Positions 1 through 10,182 of a DNA stretch of 64,000 nt are shown here, piece after piece. The stretch comes from Nannochloropsis oceanica. Its lineage: Eukaryota > Sar > Eustigmatophyceae > Eustigmatales > Monodopsidaceae. Within the stretch, counting starts at the first letter, position 1. Each line of letters opens with the position of its first letter. The DNA lies in the NCBI GenBank assembly GCA_004519485.1, contig CP038111.1, forward strand, positions 502,001 through 566,000. The letters are read 5' to 3'. A program made the position numbers and the translations under genes. The notes under the pieces were generated by a model. The model was given only the letters and a program-made list of their open reading frames with translations, searched no databases and was not told where the DNA came from.

Positions 1-155
1 TTGCTAGAGACTGAGTTTCCTCAGCCGTTTTCCCCACGTACACAGGCAGCACCTCCCATGACTCTCATTCCTTGTGGGTCATAGCCCCCCTGGCAGTGAT
101 TTTAACCCCTCCCTTTACGCCCCAACACAGGCAGCAACGGACGCGCAGCGTCATC
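1..155 (+). other. 5' leader of the M-domain gene, probable leader intron
   Basis: No coding sequence is recognised. A pyrimidine-rich stretch ends in the acceptor-like ACACAG at 125-130, just before the start codon at 156, so a leader intron probably ends here. A second similar CACAG site lies near 45. Confidence 0.35.
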
Positions 156-806
156 ATGCTGCCAGTCGTGCGACGCACCGCCCGGGCCTTGCCCTTGCTA
201 ATGCCCCCCCGCCTTTCCCCCACGACCACGCCCACGTCGACCAGCACCATTATAGCCGTTCGACACTCCACCATCTGGCGAAAGGTGCAAGGTGCGATTC
301 AAGAGCGGCAAGGCACCAAGGAAGAGGAGCAGTTCCAGTCGGAGCTCACCCGCTTGGCAAGTATGACCAAGTACGACTTACGGGCTTTCAAAGAAGCCAT
401 GGACAACGCGGAGAAGGGCTCATGGTTTTCGTGGGTGAACAAGGTGCCTGGCGTGAGGAGCATGCCGGAGGTAATGATGGGGGAAAGGTACAAGAAGATT
501 TTGGGGGCGCTGACGGAGGAAGAACTGTCCAACCCAGAGCTGATTAAGTCGCGGGAGAAGCAACGCGTGGCCACGCAGAGTGGAGAGTCGGTGCAGGAGA
601 TCAATTTGTTACTGAATTTATACGAGAACTCACAGTCGCTGCACAAATGGGTGCGGCGGCGCGTGGCGGACAAGAAGGAACTGCCCAAGACGAGAAGTGA
701 ATGTCAGGTATTGATGATGGGGGACCCGGCAGGTATTTCCGTGAGTGCGATGCAGCAGAAACAGCAACGACGAGCCTCGCGACGAGGGAGCCGGTTGCCG
801 TTTTAG
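156..806 (+). CDS. Mitochondrial SRP54 M-domain-like protein
   Basis: Encodes about 216 residues in one exon. Residues 1-45 are rich in Arg, Ser and Thr and lack acids, as expected of a mitochondrial presequence. The rest resembles only the C-terminal M domain of SRP54/Ffh: a helix with KVPGVRSMPEV (bacterial counterpart GMIPGM), then LTEEELSNPELI, then SREKQRVATQSG followed by SVQEINLLL. In Ffh this helix-turn-helix binds SRP RNA and the domain also holds the signal peptide. No GTPase NG domain is present, so this is not a full SRP54. The RNA-binding IARGSG signature reads VATQSG here, so RNA binding may be lost. A role in membrane insertion or at the mitoribosome is inference. The start at 156 was chosen because a probable leader intron ends at 130. 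Confidence 0.75.
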   Translation: MLPVVRRTARALPLLMPPRLSPTTTPTSTSTIIAVRHSTIWRKVQGAIQERQGTKEEEQFQSELTRLASMTKYDLRAFKEAMDNAEKGSWFSWVNKVPGVRSMPEVMMGERYKKILGALTEEELSNPELIKSREKQRVATQSGESVQEINLLLNLYENSQSLHKWVRRRVADKKELPKTRSECQVLMMGDPAGISVSAMQQKQQRRASRRGSRLPF

Positions 807-1152
807 AGTGAGGATCGAAAAGAGAGGTACGAGAAGAAAGAAAACAAGACGCACATTAGGAGAGGCGCTTTGGTAGCCTGAGTGGCAAGCGGGCGGGCGC
901 CAACATAATTTAAAGTTTACTCTCTTAGGCTTTTTCGAGGGCAGTAGCGGCGTACCTAACATAAATTTCTTTCATTTGCCCTCATCCTGCTTCTCTTTTG
1001 CTTTTTAAGTTACAACGAATCAAACCAAGACCTGCCTCCCCTGCCCTCCTCCTACGCCATGCTTTCCATCGGACGACCCGGAAAATCGTTTTGAGATGCA
1101 TATATAATGGTGTTTGCGATAGCACGGATACACATGAACCACTTACAGCCAC
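807..1152. other. Convergent intergenic region
   Basis: Lies between two genes that converge and should hold both 3' UTRs. No ORF with recognisable content and no RNA gene was seen. Confidence 0.5.
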
Positions 1153-3110
1153 TTACAGCGTGTAGTCCAGTCCTGATCCAAACTCCCAATTCTCCACCTG
1201 CCTATCCCACCGATACCTCATCTTCGGCGACAGTCCCTCCCACCCCTTGGTCCCCTTCAAGGTCTTGAACAAAACTGTGTACACACACAGCATGAAAAAA
1301 TGCCGGAACCATCCAAAAAATGCATCGCCGCCCACGTGAAAGAGCACGGTGGGGGTGTTGAAGAAATCTTCCTTGGCGATGCCGGCCATGGCTTGGAACA
1401 GAGGCCCTGCCTGGACGACGTCTTGGAGGAAAGGCTTGAGGACAGGGTCGCCCAATTTGCTCATGGACTTAAAGTTGTTGATCAGGCTACGGTTGATGAA
1501 ATATGGCCTGGGATTGGCCCCGACCGGGACGGACATGGCGCGTTGGAACATCCAGGTGACCGAGAGAGAGGGCTGGTATGCATTGATGAGACCGAGCTCC
1601 TCTTTCGAGAGTGAATCAGTGAGAAGAGCATCGGAGAACGCCAAAGTCAATCGTCGAATATGTCGAGAAAGCGAGCCAAAGCCCCCAAAGGACAGGGGCG
1701 ATTGAATCCCAGAGGCATCACCAATTGCGCACAAACGATCAAACTCCGTGCGCAAGGGGCTGCTTTTATATGTAGGGAAAAAGTTGCAGACGGCGCGTTT
1801 GAAGGTGAGGGAGTCGATCCCACCGTCCACATGTTGGTAAGCCGGCATGAGGTCCCAGTAATCCTGTTCCATGAGGACAAGGGAAGGGGAGAGTAAGAGA
1901 GGAATAAGTGAATACGAGAGCAATTAAAGAAGAAAGGAGGAGAGAGGTGTCTGTGTAAGATAATCTTCCCTCTTCCCCTCCCCCCCAAAGTCCCAGCTTA
2001 CATATGTACCTCAAAACACTCCAGTATCGACGGACGCTCCGGCTTGGCATCACAATACATAAACAAATACGTCGTCCGGTCCTCCTTCCCCGAGCTAGCA
2101 GGGAAGGCCTCCCAAAACCAATGCACCTGCGACTTGCCCTTATCAAGCGTTGGCGTGTTGCTATACAGCAAGTCTGCATACGTATTATTTTCGGGGGCAA
2201 AGCCCGAGGCCATCGTTCCCACAACGATACAAATCCCGTCCGGTTGCTGCCCAGCGCGCGATTGCCTGGAAATAGGGCTCTGATTCCCCATACAATCAAT
2301 CAACAACCTCCCTGTTATATCCTCCATCCCCTCTCCCTCCAACTCAATTGCCGCACTATTTGACGCAATTTTCACTCCCTTGATGGGTGTGTTTTCTCTC
2401 ACAACCCCCCCAGCCGCCAAAAATCTTGCTTGTGCCCGTGCAAGCAACACGGAGGGATACACACCCAAGTGCAACACATCCTTCGTCCATAACGTGTACG
2501 GCTCGTCATTTTCGCCCACAAACCCCACCCGAATCGGATTGAAATCGATTCCAATCGCTGCTTCCACGTCTTCCTCGCTCAGCACCCCTTCCTCCACCAA
2601 CTCCATCATCTCCTTCCTCGAAATATTCCATTCCTGCGTACGTCCTTTTAAGGGACCCCTTTCCACAACACAAACCTTAAACCCCCTTTTCTGCAATGCT
2701 GTTGCCATAAAAATGCCCAATGTCCCCCCAGCAATTACAACGTCGAATTGCGGCGTATTTGGTAAGAGGTTGTCAGTCTCGCGGACAAATGTTGGAGCCT
2801 CCCTGGCGGCCCGCCCCGTCTTGACCGCGTCCCACGCACGATCAATGGCCTGGAGGGTGGAAAAGGAAATTGAGGAGCCAGCTCCGCCTGACGCATCGGC
2901 ATCCGCTACGATGCCGTCGAGAATACGTTTCGTTCGTGCTCCAAAGGCCTCCTCGGAAGTGATTATAGTAGGCGTACTGGCGGGCGTGGTGGTGGCCTGC
3001 GGCGTTGGTAGCGTTCGTCGCGGGAAAGGCAGGAAGAAGGCGTGGGTAATACTGGCTATGACCAGGAGCTGCATCAGCAGGCGGCGGCGGGGGAGGAGGG
3101 GCGGAGGCAT
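1153..3110 (-). CDS. Plastid FAD-dependent oxidoreductase, lycopene cyclase-like
   Basis: Two exons, 3110-2010 and 1863-1153, with a 146-bp intron (GAG|GTACAT ... CAG|GAT, phase 0), give about 603 residues. The splice restores the family-like string ECFE|DYWDLMP. The N-terminus has Arg residues, a hydrophobic core (LLMQLLVIASITHA) and then FFLPF. That is a signal peptide followed by the Phe of a secondary-plastid transit peptide. A Rossmann dinucleotide motif (VIAGGTLGIFMA) lies near residue 130, followed by VVERG, EWNISRKE and, in exon 2, GDASGIQSPLSFGGFGS. This matches the plant and algal family annotated as lycopene beta/epsilon cyclase-like FAD/NAD(P)-binding proteins, which is distinct from true LcyB/LcyE. 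Substrate and reaction are unknown. C-terminal hydrophobic helices (FFMLCVYTVLF) suggest membrane contact. Confidence 0.85.
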
Positions 3111-3570
3111 TGTAAGACCACTTCAGGGTAAGTGAGTTGTAGGGCGTACGTCAGCGTGTGAAGAGCATGATGATTATCTGTCGAAGCCATGTCGAAGCAC
3201 GGGCGATCGGATAAAGGATAAAGAAGAAATACGCCAGTTGCGGCGGCAACAAGTAATCAGGGCCTGGCAAAGTGCCGGTCCTGCTTCCAGAGCATGAAAG
3301 CAAAAGGCACGGCCTTCGTGCAGGTCGATTTCTACCCGACGCGGCGGGCGTACCATAGCAATATTGAGGCCTCCAGGGGGTCAGGTGTGGGATCTTTTTT
3401 TCCAATTTTCTCGATACCAACAATTGATTGCCACTGACGCTTATTACCATCTATTTATATATACTAGATCTTTATTATGCCCGGGCTTCATCCCACCATG
3501 GCGTCTTCTTTATCACCAAATCCACCACCCACTCCAACCGACCCCCCTATCAGCATCAGTGAAGGACCCA

Positions 3571-3789
3571 TTAAAGCTTCTTAGCATCGAGGAGAAAGGA
3601 CACGATGGCGCTGATGTGAGCTACCCGTGTGATAAATTCAAAGTAGACCCACAGATAAGTGACCTGATCTGCAAGATATACAGACATGAATTTCGTGTGT
3701 TGTGGCAGCAGATGGACCCACCGCTGGGGAAGCAGCAGCGATTGAACAAGGGCAACCTCCGAGCCCACATACATAGTAACAAAGTGCAT
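3571..3789 (-). CDS. Unidentified coding-like ORF or exon
   Basis: About 72 residues from an ATG at 3789 to a stop at 3571. Composition is protein-like, not low complexity: alternating hydrophobic and aromatic segments (SEVALVQSLLLPQRW, TYLWVYFEFI) that could be amphipathic or membrane helices, ending in LLDAKKL. A possible acceptor (TACGAG|AAGGCC) lies just upstream, so it may be the last exon of a gene whose earlier exons I could not find. No family is recognised, and it could equally be a relic. Confidence 0.25.
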   Translation of the reverse strand: MHFVTMYVGSEVALVQSLLLPQRWVHLLPQHTKFMSVYLADQVTYLWVYFEFITRVAHISAIVSFLLDAKKL

Positions 3790-3957
3790 GGCCTTCTCGT
3801 AGAGGGGGGTTATTCAATTATCTGAAGCCGGTGAAGATGTCACAGGAGAAGCACCAGCAGCAGCAGCGGCGGAGGGGGCGATGGTGACGATGAGGAGGAG
3901 GAAGAGGAAGAGGAGCAACAACAGCAGCAGCTACAACCACCACATCAGCAACTGCTC

Positions 3958-4044
3958 ATGCACTCATTATTTCTTCTACTGGCATATTCCTTTGGAAGGT
4001 CTGCACAGGCATTTGGCGGACCGGCCCCGTTGCATAGGGTATAG
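3958..4044 (+). CDS. Possible first exon with a plastid-targeting leader
   Basis: From an ATG at 3958 the frame reads a hydrophobic signal-peptide core (HSLFLLLAYSF), then GRSAQA and FGGPAP. This fits the Ala|Phe signal/transit junction of secondary-plastid precursors. The frame stops at 4042-4044, but a GT-containing donor candidate (AGG|GTATAG) sits at 4039. A second exon might start after CAACTAG at 4082, where a frame reads SKYGSTIAKASDRGWKL before stopping at 4201. The mature protein is not recognised and the model is a guess. What is directly visible is the leader-like peptide. Confidence 0.3.
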   Translation: MHSLFLLLAYSFGRSAQAFGGPAPLHRV

Positions 4045-4679
4045 ACCCCGACGGCTGGGGGGCTCCCAAACATATCAACTAGACATACCTCTGTCTTACT
4101 TCTACCCCAATACCTCCAAATTCAAAATACGGTTCGACCATAGCCAAGGCTTCCGACAGGGGATGGAAGTTGCGCTACTCTCCCAATGAAGATCTATCTT
4201 AGATTCCTGCGCTTGTCATCGTCCTCTGGGTTATGGCACTGTCTTAAGCAGCATGATGGAGGGAGAGCAGGTGTTCAAACGCCTGCGAAGGGGACGGGAG
4301 AATCTGAAAGGAGTGAGCGTGATGCACATGACCAAGGAATGTATGGTGGTTTGCGCTATGGCTTAGAGGGGAGGCGGCTGCTTAGCGCTCCAGCCCCCTT
4401 GTAGCGTTGGGAATGTGCTAGCGGGAGAATATGGGAGACAATAAGCATTTGATTACAACATTTTTGCATGTGTGGGTTGCTACTCAGATACTCCATCATG
4501 GCCTCCAGGGGTCGGTCTAGTTTCATGTCACTCATTTTGTGGGGGGCCTTGCGTAGATCTGTAACCGACCGAATAAGAACCCCATCCCCAAAAGACAGTC
4601 GAGTAACAATATGAGTTTTTTTTCTTTCATCCTATTCTCTGCTTTAGCATTGTACATATTCTTTCCCTATCACATACAG

Positions 4680-6442
4680 TCATCGCCTTGACTGCCCCCC
4701 CCCTCCCCCACTTACCCCTCCACCTCCACCCCCAAGCCGGACATTGTGCAGCTCATCTCGATACGCATCTCGTTCTTTTTGCCGCATGAGCACCTCATTC
4801 CTCAAATTCTTCACCTCCTTAGCCAGAATCTTTTTCTGCTGCCGCCATTGTCCCTCATTCTCCGCCGCCCTTCGTCGTTCAAAACCCAACATGTCTTGCA
4901 ACATCCTCACTTGCTCCTGCCACTGCGCCACCTCCCTCCTCGCCTTCTCCTCCACCTCAATCAACCTCCCCACCGTCGTCTTTAAGCCCCCTTCCAATTC
5001 CTGCACCCTGCCATCTAAAAAACCAATTACCTCATGATCTACCACCCTTTGTCTCTCCTTGTCATTCTCCACCTCTCTCGCGCTCTTGACCTCCTTTTCC
5101 GTCTCAGACAACTTCCCAACCAACAGATCCCTCACACCTTCTGCTTGATCCAACCGTGCACGTACATCCTCATTCTCCACCTGGAATTGAACCACTAAAG
5201 CCTCCATTTTCTTGACTCGCTCGGTCAAGGCTAGAATCCCCTTCAATTCCGCATTCGTCAATTTACTAGCCATCGACGCGAGAGGTGGGGCACCACCACT
5301 ACTGGTGGTCCCGGAGAAACTGCTACGGGTCTCAATAGGAGAGCCTAATAGGGAACGGGCCATGGCACCAGCGCTGGAAGGGGGAGGTAAGAGAGATGAG
5401 AAGGACGAGGAGAGGACATCGGCGGTCCCCCCTAGGTAGTTCTTGAGGAAGGAAGAGGAAGGAGAGAGGGAAGGGATTGCTGGGTTAGAATCCGATGCAG
5501 TTGCTACAGTAGCAACGGCAGTGCTGGTGGTGAGAATTGCCTCTTCGTCCTTCGCTCGCTCTCCCTCGTCCCCGTCCTCGTCCTCGTGCTTATGTCCGAA
5601 AATCAATCCGATCCTCTCATTAAATGCCTTGCAGACTTCAGACATGGCCAGCACATCGGAAGCGTTCATAAAGCTGAACACACGTAGAACTAATGATTCT
5701 TCTAAAGTGGTGATGATTTCATGGAGGGTGTGGAGAGATGGAGGCGTGGGCAGGGACGGTGGTGGTGATAGTGGTGACGGTAGAGAGGACTTAGAAGGAC
5801 TGCTGCTTCTGTTCGTAGCACCATTCGCATCACAAGCATCATTCGTAAGTAAAAGTCTCGATCCTGCTGCATCATTTCTTGATGTACTCCCGGCATCTTT
5901 TTCGGCGTCCGCCGCCCTCAACCGCTCCTGAGCCTCGTTTAACAACTGTTTGGTATGCTCCAACTCCTTCTCCAACGTCGGCACCTTCCGAGAGACTACC
6001 GCCTCGTTCCGTCGTTGCGTGGCGCGTAATTCCTTTGAGACACTCAGGAGGTTAGCGACAAATTGATCGCGGACCTGGCGGGCCGTCTTTTTCAACGCTA
6101 GTGATTCTGTAACATGTTGGGCTTGGACCGCTTCGAGTTCTCCGATGGCCTGTTGCAAGCGTAAGACCTTGGCATGTTCGGCTAGATATTGAATCCGGGA
6201 GCATTCCATATCGTTGACTAGCTTCCAATGCTGTGTGGGGTATAATGTGGGTGTGAAGGAGAGATTTGGGTGAGTGTGTTGCGCAGGAATGCTGCTTCTC
6301 GTGTTCCCCTCCATGGTACGTACACGTACACACGTACCTCGATCGTGGCCAGCATCTCCTCCATGACGCCTACCACCTCATTGCGCACATTTAGCGCCTG
6401 AAAGGCCCACCGGAGGCCAGCCCCGGCATATGCGGTCGTCAT
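4680..6442 (-). CDS. F-box protein with coiled coils
   Basis: Exons 6442-6338 and 6230-4680, with a 107-bp intron (GAG|GTACGT ... CAG|CAT, phase 0), give about 551 residues. Exon 1 (MTTAYAGAGLRWAFQAL...) joins smoothly to HWKLVNDMECSRIQYL. Residues about 50-150 are Ala/Glu/Gln/Arg-rich heptads. A short F-box-like segment (LEESLVLRVFSFMNASDVLAMSEVCKAF) lies near 212-247. A Ser/Pro-rich linker and a long second coiled coil follow (about 360-535), and the C-terminus is a Gly-rich tail. F-boxes recruit substrates to SCF ubiquitin ligases; the substrate cannot be read here. The frame stays open without an ATG from 6443 up to about 6610 and reads protein-like sequence (RRGEFVALGVVPKISGG), so the true N-terminus may lie in an upstream exon. 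Confidence 0.6.
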
Positions 6443-6895
6443 GCTATTGCTGCTGTCGCGCTGCTGCTGCTGCTGAACTTGACTTCCTATGACCAGGCCA
6501 CCTGAGATTTTGGGCACCACGCCCAGAGCTACGAATTCTCCTCGTCGCAGTACGTGAAGAGTATCCTTGGGCCTACCTATTAATGCGTGGGGATTGTGAA
6601 TGTGAATGAACTGCTTAATTCATCGAGATGGAGAGACAAAAAAGCAGGCAATAATAAACAAAAATGCCCTCATTCACACATGGCGGGTTTCCTCGATTCA
6701 ACATGTACGGAGGTATGCATTATATTTTTCTTTAACTACTTAATTTATGATCTACAACCATACATTTTATGGTTATTGTAATTTATTCTCTTGTTCCTCC
6801 ATGACCCCTTTGCTACCCCATGTCTCTCATTTGCGGCTCGTCCTGTTTTATCCAATCCCTACCACCAGATCAGGTGCGACAGCGGAATGAAAGGA
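6443..6895. other. Region upstream of the F-box gene
   Basis: Contains the ATG-less open continuation of the F-box frame (6443 to about 6610, minus strand) with a possible acceptor AATAG/GTAG near 6578. It also contains an AT-rich stretch at 6640-6790 that is likely promoter or the 3' UTR of the next gene. Confidence 0.35.
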
Positions 6896-9136
6896 TCACC
6901 TTTGTATGTGTGCGTAAGTTTTGCAGGTAAGTTTGATATTCTGAGGATGCCCACTCTTGTTTGCTCTCTTCTGTCCGTCCTCAGTCCATCCCTCTCTCCC
7001 ATTTCCAAACCCCATCAACGTACCTTCGTCCTTGGTATCACTGGCTAGCCGCTCCAACTCGAAAATATGCTTGCCTGCAGGGATTTTCCGATCCGAAATA
7101 TAGCACGGTGCGTCCACAAATGGCGTCCCTGCAGTCTTGGCCGCCTCAGTGTCCAAACATCTGACCACCTCATCATCTATCTTCCATACCGTCCCTTCCT
7201 TGCACAGGTACGCATTCCCGGGGGCCGAGCACACCACGAAGTAATTTTCCGTGGTGCTTTCAAACTCCAATTGCAGTGGACCCGCGTTTTTGTCCCCTTG
7301 GATGATATACTTCCGATCAAGGTAATTCCACCCATTATCCAGCATGTGGTCGACCGCTGCCACGTCACCAAAATACAGTTGCTCGTGCCATGTCTTCACC
7401 GCATTCGTTCTCGCCTGCTCCGAGTCCTTAACAAACGGGACTTCCTTTGGGAAAATCACCCGCTCCATCAACCCGCCCCCCTCCCGTGGCTCAAAACTTG
7501 TCGAGCACTGCGCCAATTCCCCACACAACTCTGGTTGGCATTGCGTCGGCGGGGGCACCACCAACTTCTCCGGTAGTAACGACGATAGATCTGCCTCTTT
7601 CGCCGCAATTTTCTCGTGCACTCCAGCCAAAGCCTTTTCAAAAAAACCCAGGTAATTCCACGCCAGAATCTCAGCCCTAAACCGGTGGCCATGAGGTCCC
7701 GGGTGCCATCCCGCGGGCCGGTCGGTAACTTTATCCTTAAGGTAGAACGTCCCATACTGGTACTCTGGCAAATGGTCCAGAAACATAAAGCTTTGCATAA
7801 GCTGATTGGTCGCAAACGAGAACCCATCGTCAATATACCAGTCCATTGCCGCCTTCTTCCACGGTGCGGGGGGAGTATTCGTCCTCCTCTCAAGCACCTC
7901 GCCTTCCTTGGGCTTCCTCTGCCCCTCCCCAGGATCACATATCAAGATATGCGGCTGGCCTGGCATCAAGATTGCCGACCTGATAAATTGCTCTATCTCC
8001 ATATCTTCATTTGCTCCCGCCATCATCCCAAACTCCCACATAATCACATCTGCATCCTGCCCCGCAATCTCCCCCACACAGAAATAAGAGGGATGAATCG
8101 GATTCCATCCCATCGCATGATTCCTCACCACCAATTCCACCCCCGCGACTGTAAAAGCCTCTTGCATTAATTGCCCCCACAAAACAGGAAAGGACTGATT
8201 AAACAGATTATCATGCCCCGCCGTTACACTCGTCCCCATCACCCCGATCACAAACTTCCCCTGCCCCAACAAGGCCCGGTTAAATTTCTTGGTCAAGTGC
8301 TCCTCATTCCACACATCTACATGCGGGAAAATCGCCTCCGCATTCGGCATCCTTGCATCCCATAACGCCTTCCTCGCCGCCGCTACGGCTGCCTGTCCTT
8401 TTTTCACCGTTTCAAGGAACGAGCGAGGATCTTCCGCCCAAGGATAAATTGCTGGGTCGTACAGAGAAGGGCCGGTAGCCCTTCTATCGGTAAATTCGGC
8501 GAAACTCTCCTTGATCTTATCGAAGGTCTCGGCCACAGAAGGAAGGCCTGGCGAGGTTTGGTTGGTCCCCCAGTATTCATCCCGGATCACGGGGCCTATT
8601 TCAAACGAGAGGAAGCCGATAAGACCGAGCAGGATGACGGTCAAGAGAAAGTTGAGAATGACGGCGGCACGGCAGCAGATGGATGAAGCGGGAGGTGAAC
8701 CCGTGGCCGACTCCACATCCGGTTGGCGGGTGGCGGCGGATTTGCGGTCCCTGGACGCGGCGGCGGCGGCCAGGTCTTTGACCCCGATGGTTGAATCGTC
8801 GAGGAGAGGGCTCAGATCGTGGGGGAGCCCGTCGTCATTGAGAGCTTCCTGGGGTCGGGTGGATGCCGGGGGCGTGAGAGGTGTGTGTGTGTGTGTGCAG
8901 GAGGATGGTGACGATGTATGGCGTCGGGGGAAAGATGGCCTAATATTTATTAAAATAACAGGCGAGTGATACGAGGGTGGGGGGCCTGCTGCATACCTGC
9001 CTCCCGACACATACAATCTTTCCAGCACAGTTACCTCGAGGATGGATGATATATCTTCCGAAGGCTCTTCGTTGGAGGGCCGCCGGGAGGCATCCTGCTC
9101 CTCTGTGGCCACAGGCAGGTAGTTGTGCGATGCCAT
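6896..9136 (-). CDS. Type II membrane SGNH/GDSL-like hydrolase
   Basis: Exon 1 is 9136-9035. Exon 2 starts at 8848 after a 186-bp intron (GAG|GTAACT ... CAG|GAA, phase 0) that holds a (GT)n run. Read to the stop at 6896 this gives about 684 residues. A cytosolic tail is followed by one membrane helix (AAVILNFLLTVILLGLIGFLSF) and a large, probably lumenal domain. The SGNH signature is the block I-like GTSVTAGHDN and the late DRPAGWHPGPHGH, which supplies the catalytic Asp and His. This architecture suggests a Golgi or cell-surface glycan esterase; the substrate is unknown. A second intron is possible near the end (AAG|GTACGT at 7023 to CTCAG at 6941). It would change the last residues to end in LSFRCRT, with a stop at 6870. 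Confidence 0.75.
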   Translation of the reverse strand: MASHNYLPVATEEQDASRRPSNEEPSEDISSILEVTVLERLYVSGGRYAAGPPPSYHSPVILINIRPSFPRRHTSSPSSCTHTHTPLTPPASTRPQEALNDDGLPHDLSPLLDDSTIGVKDLAAAAASRDRKSAATRQPDVESATGSPPASSICCRAAVILNFLLTVILLGLIGFLSFEIGPVIRDEYWGTNQTSPGLPSVAETFDKIKESFAEFTDRRATGPSLYDPAIYPWAEDPRSFLETVKKGQAAVAAARKALWDARMPNAEAIFPHVDVWNEEHLTKKFNRALLGQGKFVIGVMGTSVTAGHDNLFNQSFPVLWGQLMQEAFTVAGVELVVRNHAMGWNPIHPSYFCVGEIAGQDADVIMWEFGMMAGANEDMEIEQFIRSAILMPGQPHILICDPGEGQRKPKEGEVLERRTNTPPAPWKKAAMDWYIDDGFSFATNQLMQSFMFLDHLPEYQYGTFYLKDKVTDRPAGWHPGPHGHRFRAEILAWNYLGFFEKALAGVHEKIAAKEADLSSLLPEKLVVPPPTQCQPELCGELAQCSTSFEPREGGGLMERVIFPKEVPFVKDSEQARTNAVKTWHEQLYFGDVAAVDHMLDNGWNYLDRKYIIQGDKNAGPLQLEFESTTENYFVVCSAPGNAYLCKEGTVWKIDDEVVRCLDTEAAKTAGTPFVDAPCYISDRKIPAGKHIFELERLASDTKDEGTLMGFGNGREGWTEDGQKRANKSGHPQNIKLTCKTYAHIQR

Positions 9137-10182
9137 CCTGTGTGATGGGGGGGGAAATGGAAGGAGAGATTACTACAAGTACTGGGACGCGGACGCCAAC
9201 ATATCGAGGCAGCGTTGGCTGTACATATATTTATACGAAGAAGAGCGGGGACGGTGTGCAACATAGATAAGGACATCACAATCAGATGCCCGCTTTCGAA
9301 GAAGGCCCATGCCTGGCGAAGAAATTCAAAATGTGGCAGCTTTGGCTAGCGTGCTTTCCTTGGCACACATGGCAAGACAGAAGCGCGCCAAGTTGCGGAG
9401 CAGCAACAGAGGATGAAGGCGCGGAGCTCGTGGGAAAGGTAAGAAACCATGTCATGCGAAGAGTGAGGAATGGTTAATGGCTTCGGACAATCGGCTTCGG
9501 ATCGTGTCGAAAACTTTGTTTCACCAAATTGAGGTTTGTGAAGAACAGTCGGTCAAACTTATATTTTAAGCTTCCCCCACAAAATTTCTGCTTCTACGAC
9601 ACCATAGACCCCAAAATTGATATACTCAAATACAAAATTTGGCTGTTAGATTGGGAGGATGGTCCAGTACACCTACCCCCAGGGTTGCTAGCTGAAGGGG
9701 TACATGGACCGGGAAACCAGTCGCTTAGAACAAATAACAATAACAAAACAAACAAAATTACAAATTTAACAATAATGAGGAAGGTCATCATAATATCTGC
9801 TTAGCTGTTTAGGTCTACCAATTGGCGTCCTGGCAAATTATCTTGCTGCCTTACGCGCAAATCGCCAAACCGTGCATTCTTCCCCGTTTGTCGTTGGGGG
9901 TATTAAATTCATGACGCTCGATTATGTTCCATGGTGCGGCCCAGCATGCAGGTCTCAAACTACAGAACGGCGGCTCTTTTGCACACCAATATGTATTAGT
10001 TGCATTCATTGTGACAACGTATGGCTACCTCTCAAGAGCACAAAGAGCGGCGTCCCGAGGATGATGTGCCCTCCTCACGCCCCACAGCAAAACATATCTC
10101 ACAGAAATAAGGACCAACAACGGCGCACAAATCCAATCACTCGGTCTTGATCGTCATCTCCTTCATCCTCCTTCTCCTAACC
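9137..10182. other. Divergent intergenic region, SGNH gene / DDHD gene
   Basis: About 1 kb between divergent genes, so it should hold both promoters. Only short ORFs of random composition are present. AT-rich patches occur at 9540-9640 and 9730-9780. No RNA gene was recognised. Confidence 0.45.

Larger units (their letters stand above)
3111..4679. other. Unresolved 1.6 kb region
   Basis: Holds the promoter side of the flavoprotein gene and the downstream flank of the F-box gene. Two possible coding fragments are listed separately (3571-3789 minus and 3958-4044 plus). The remainder has only short ORFs with no family resemblance. A (CAG/GAG)-rich stretch lies at 3850-3945. Confidence 0.4.
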
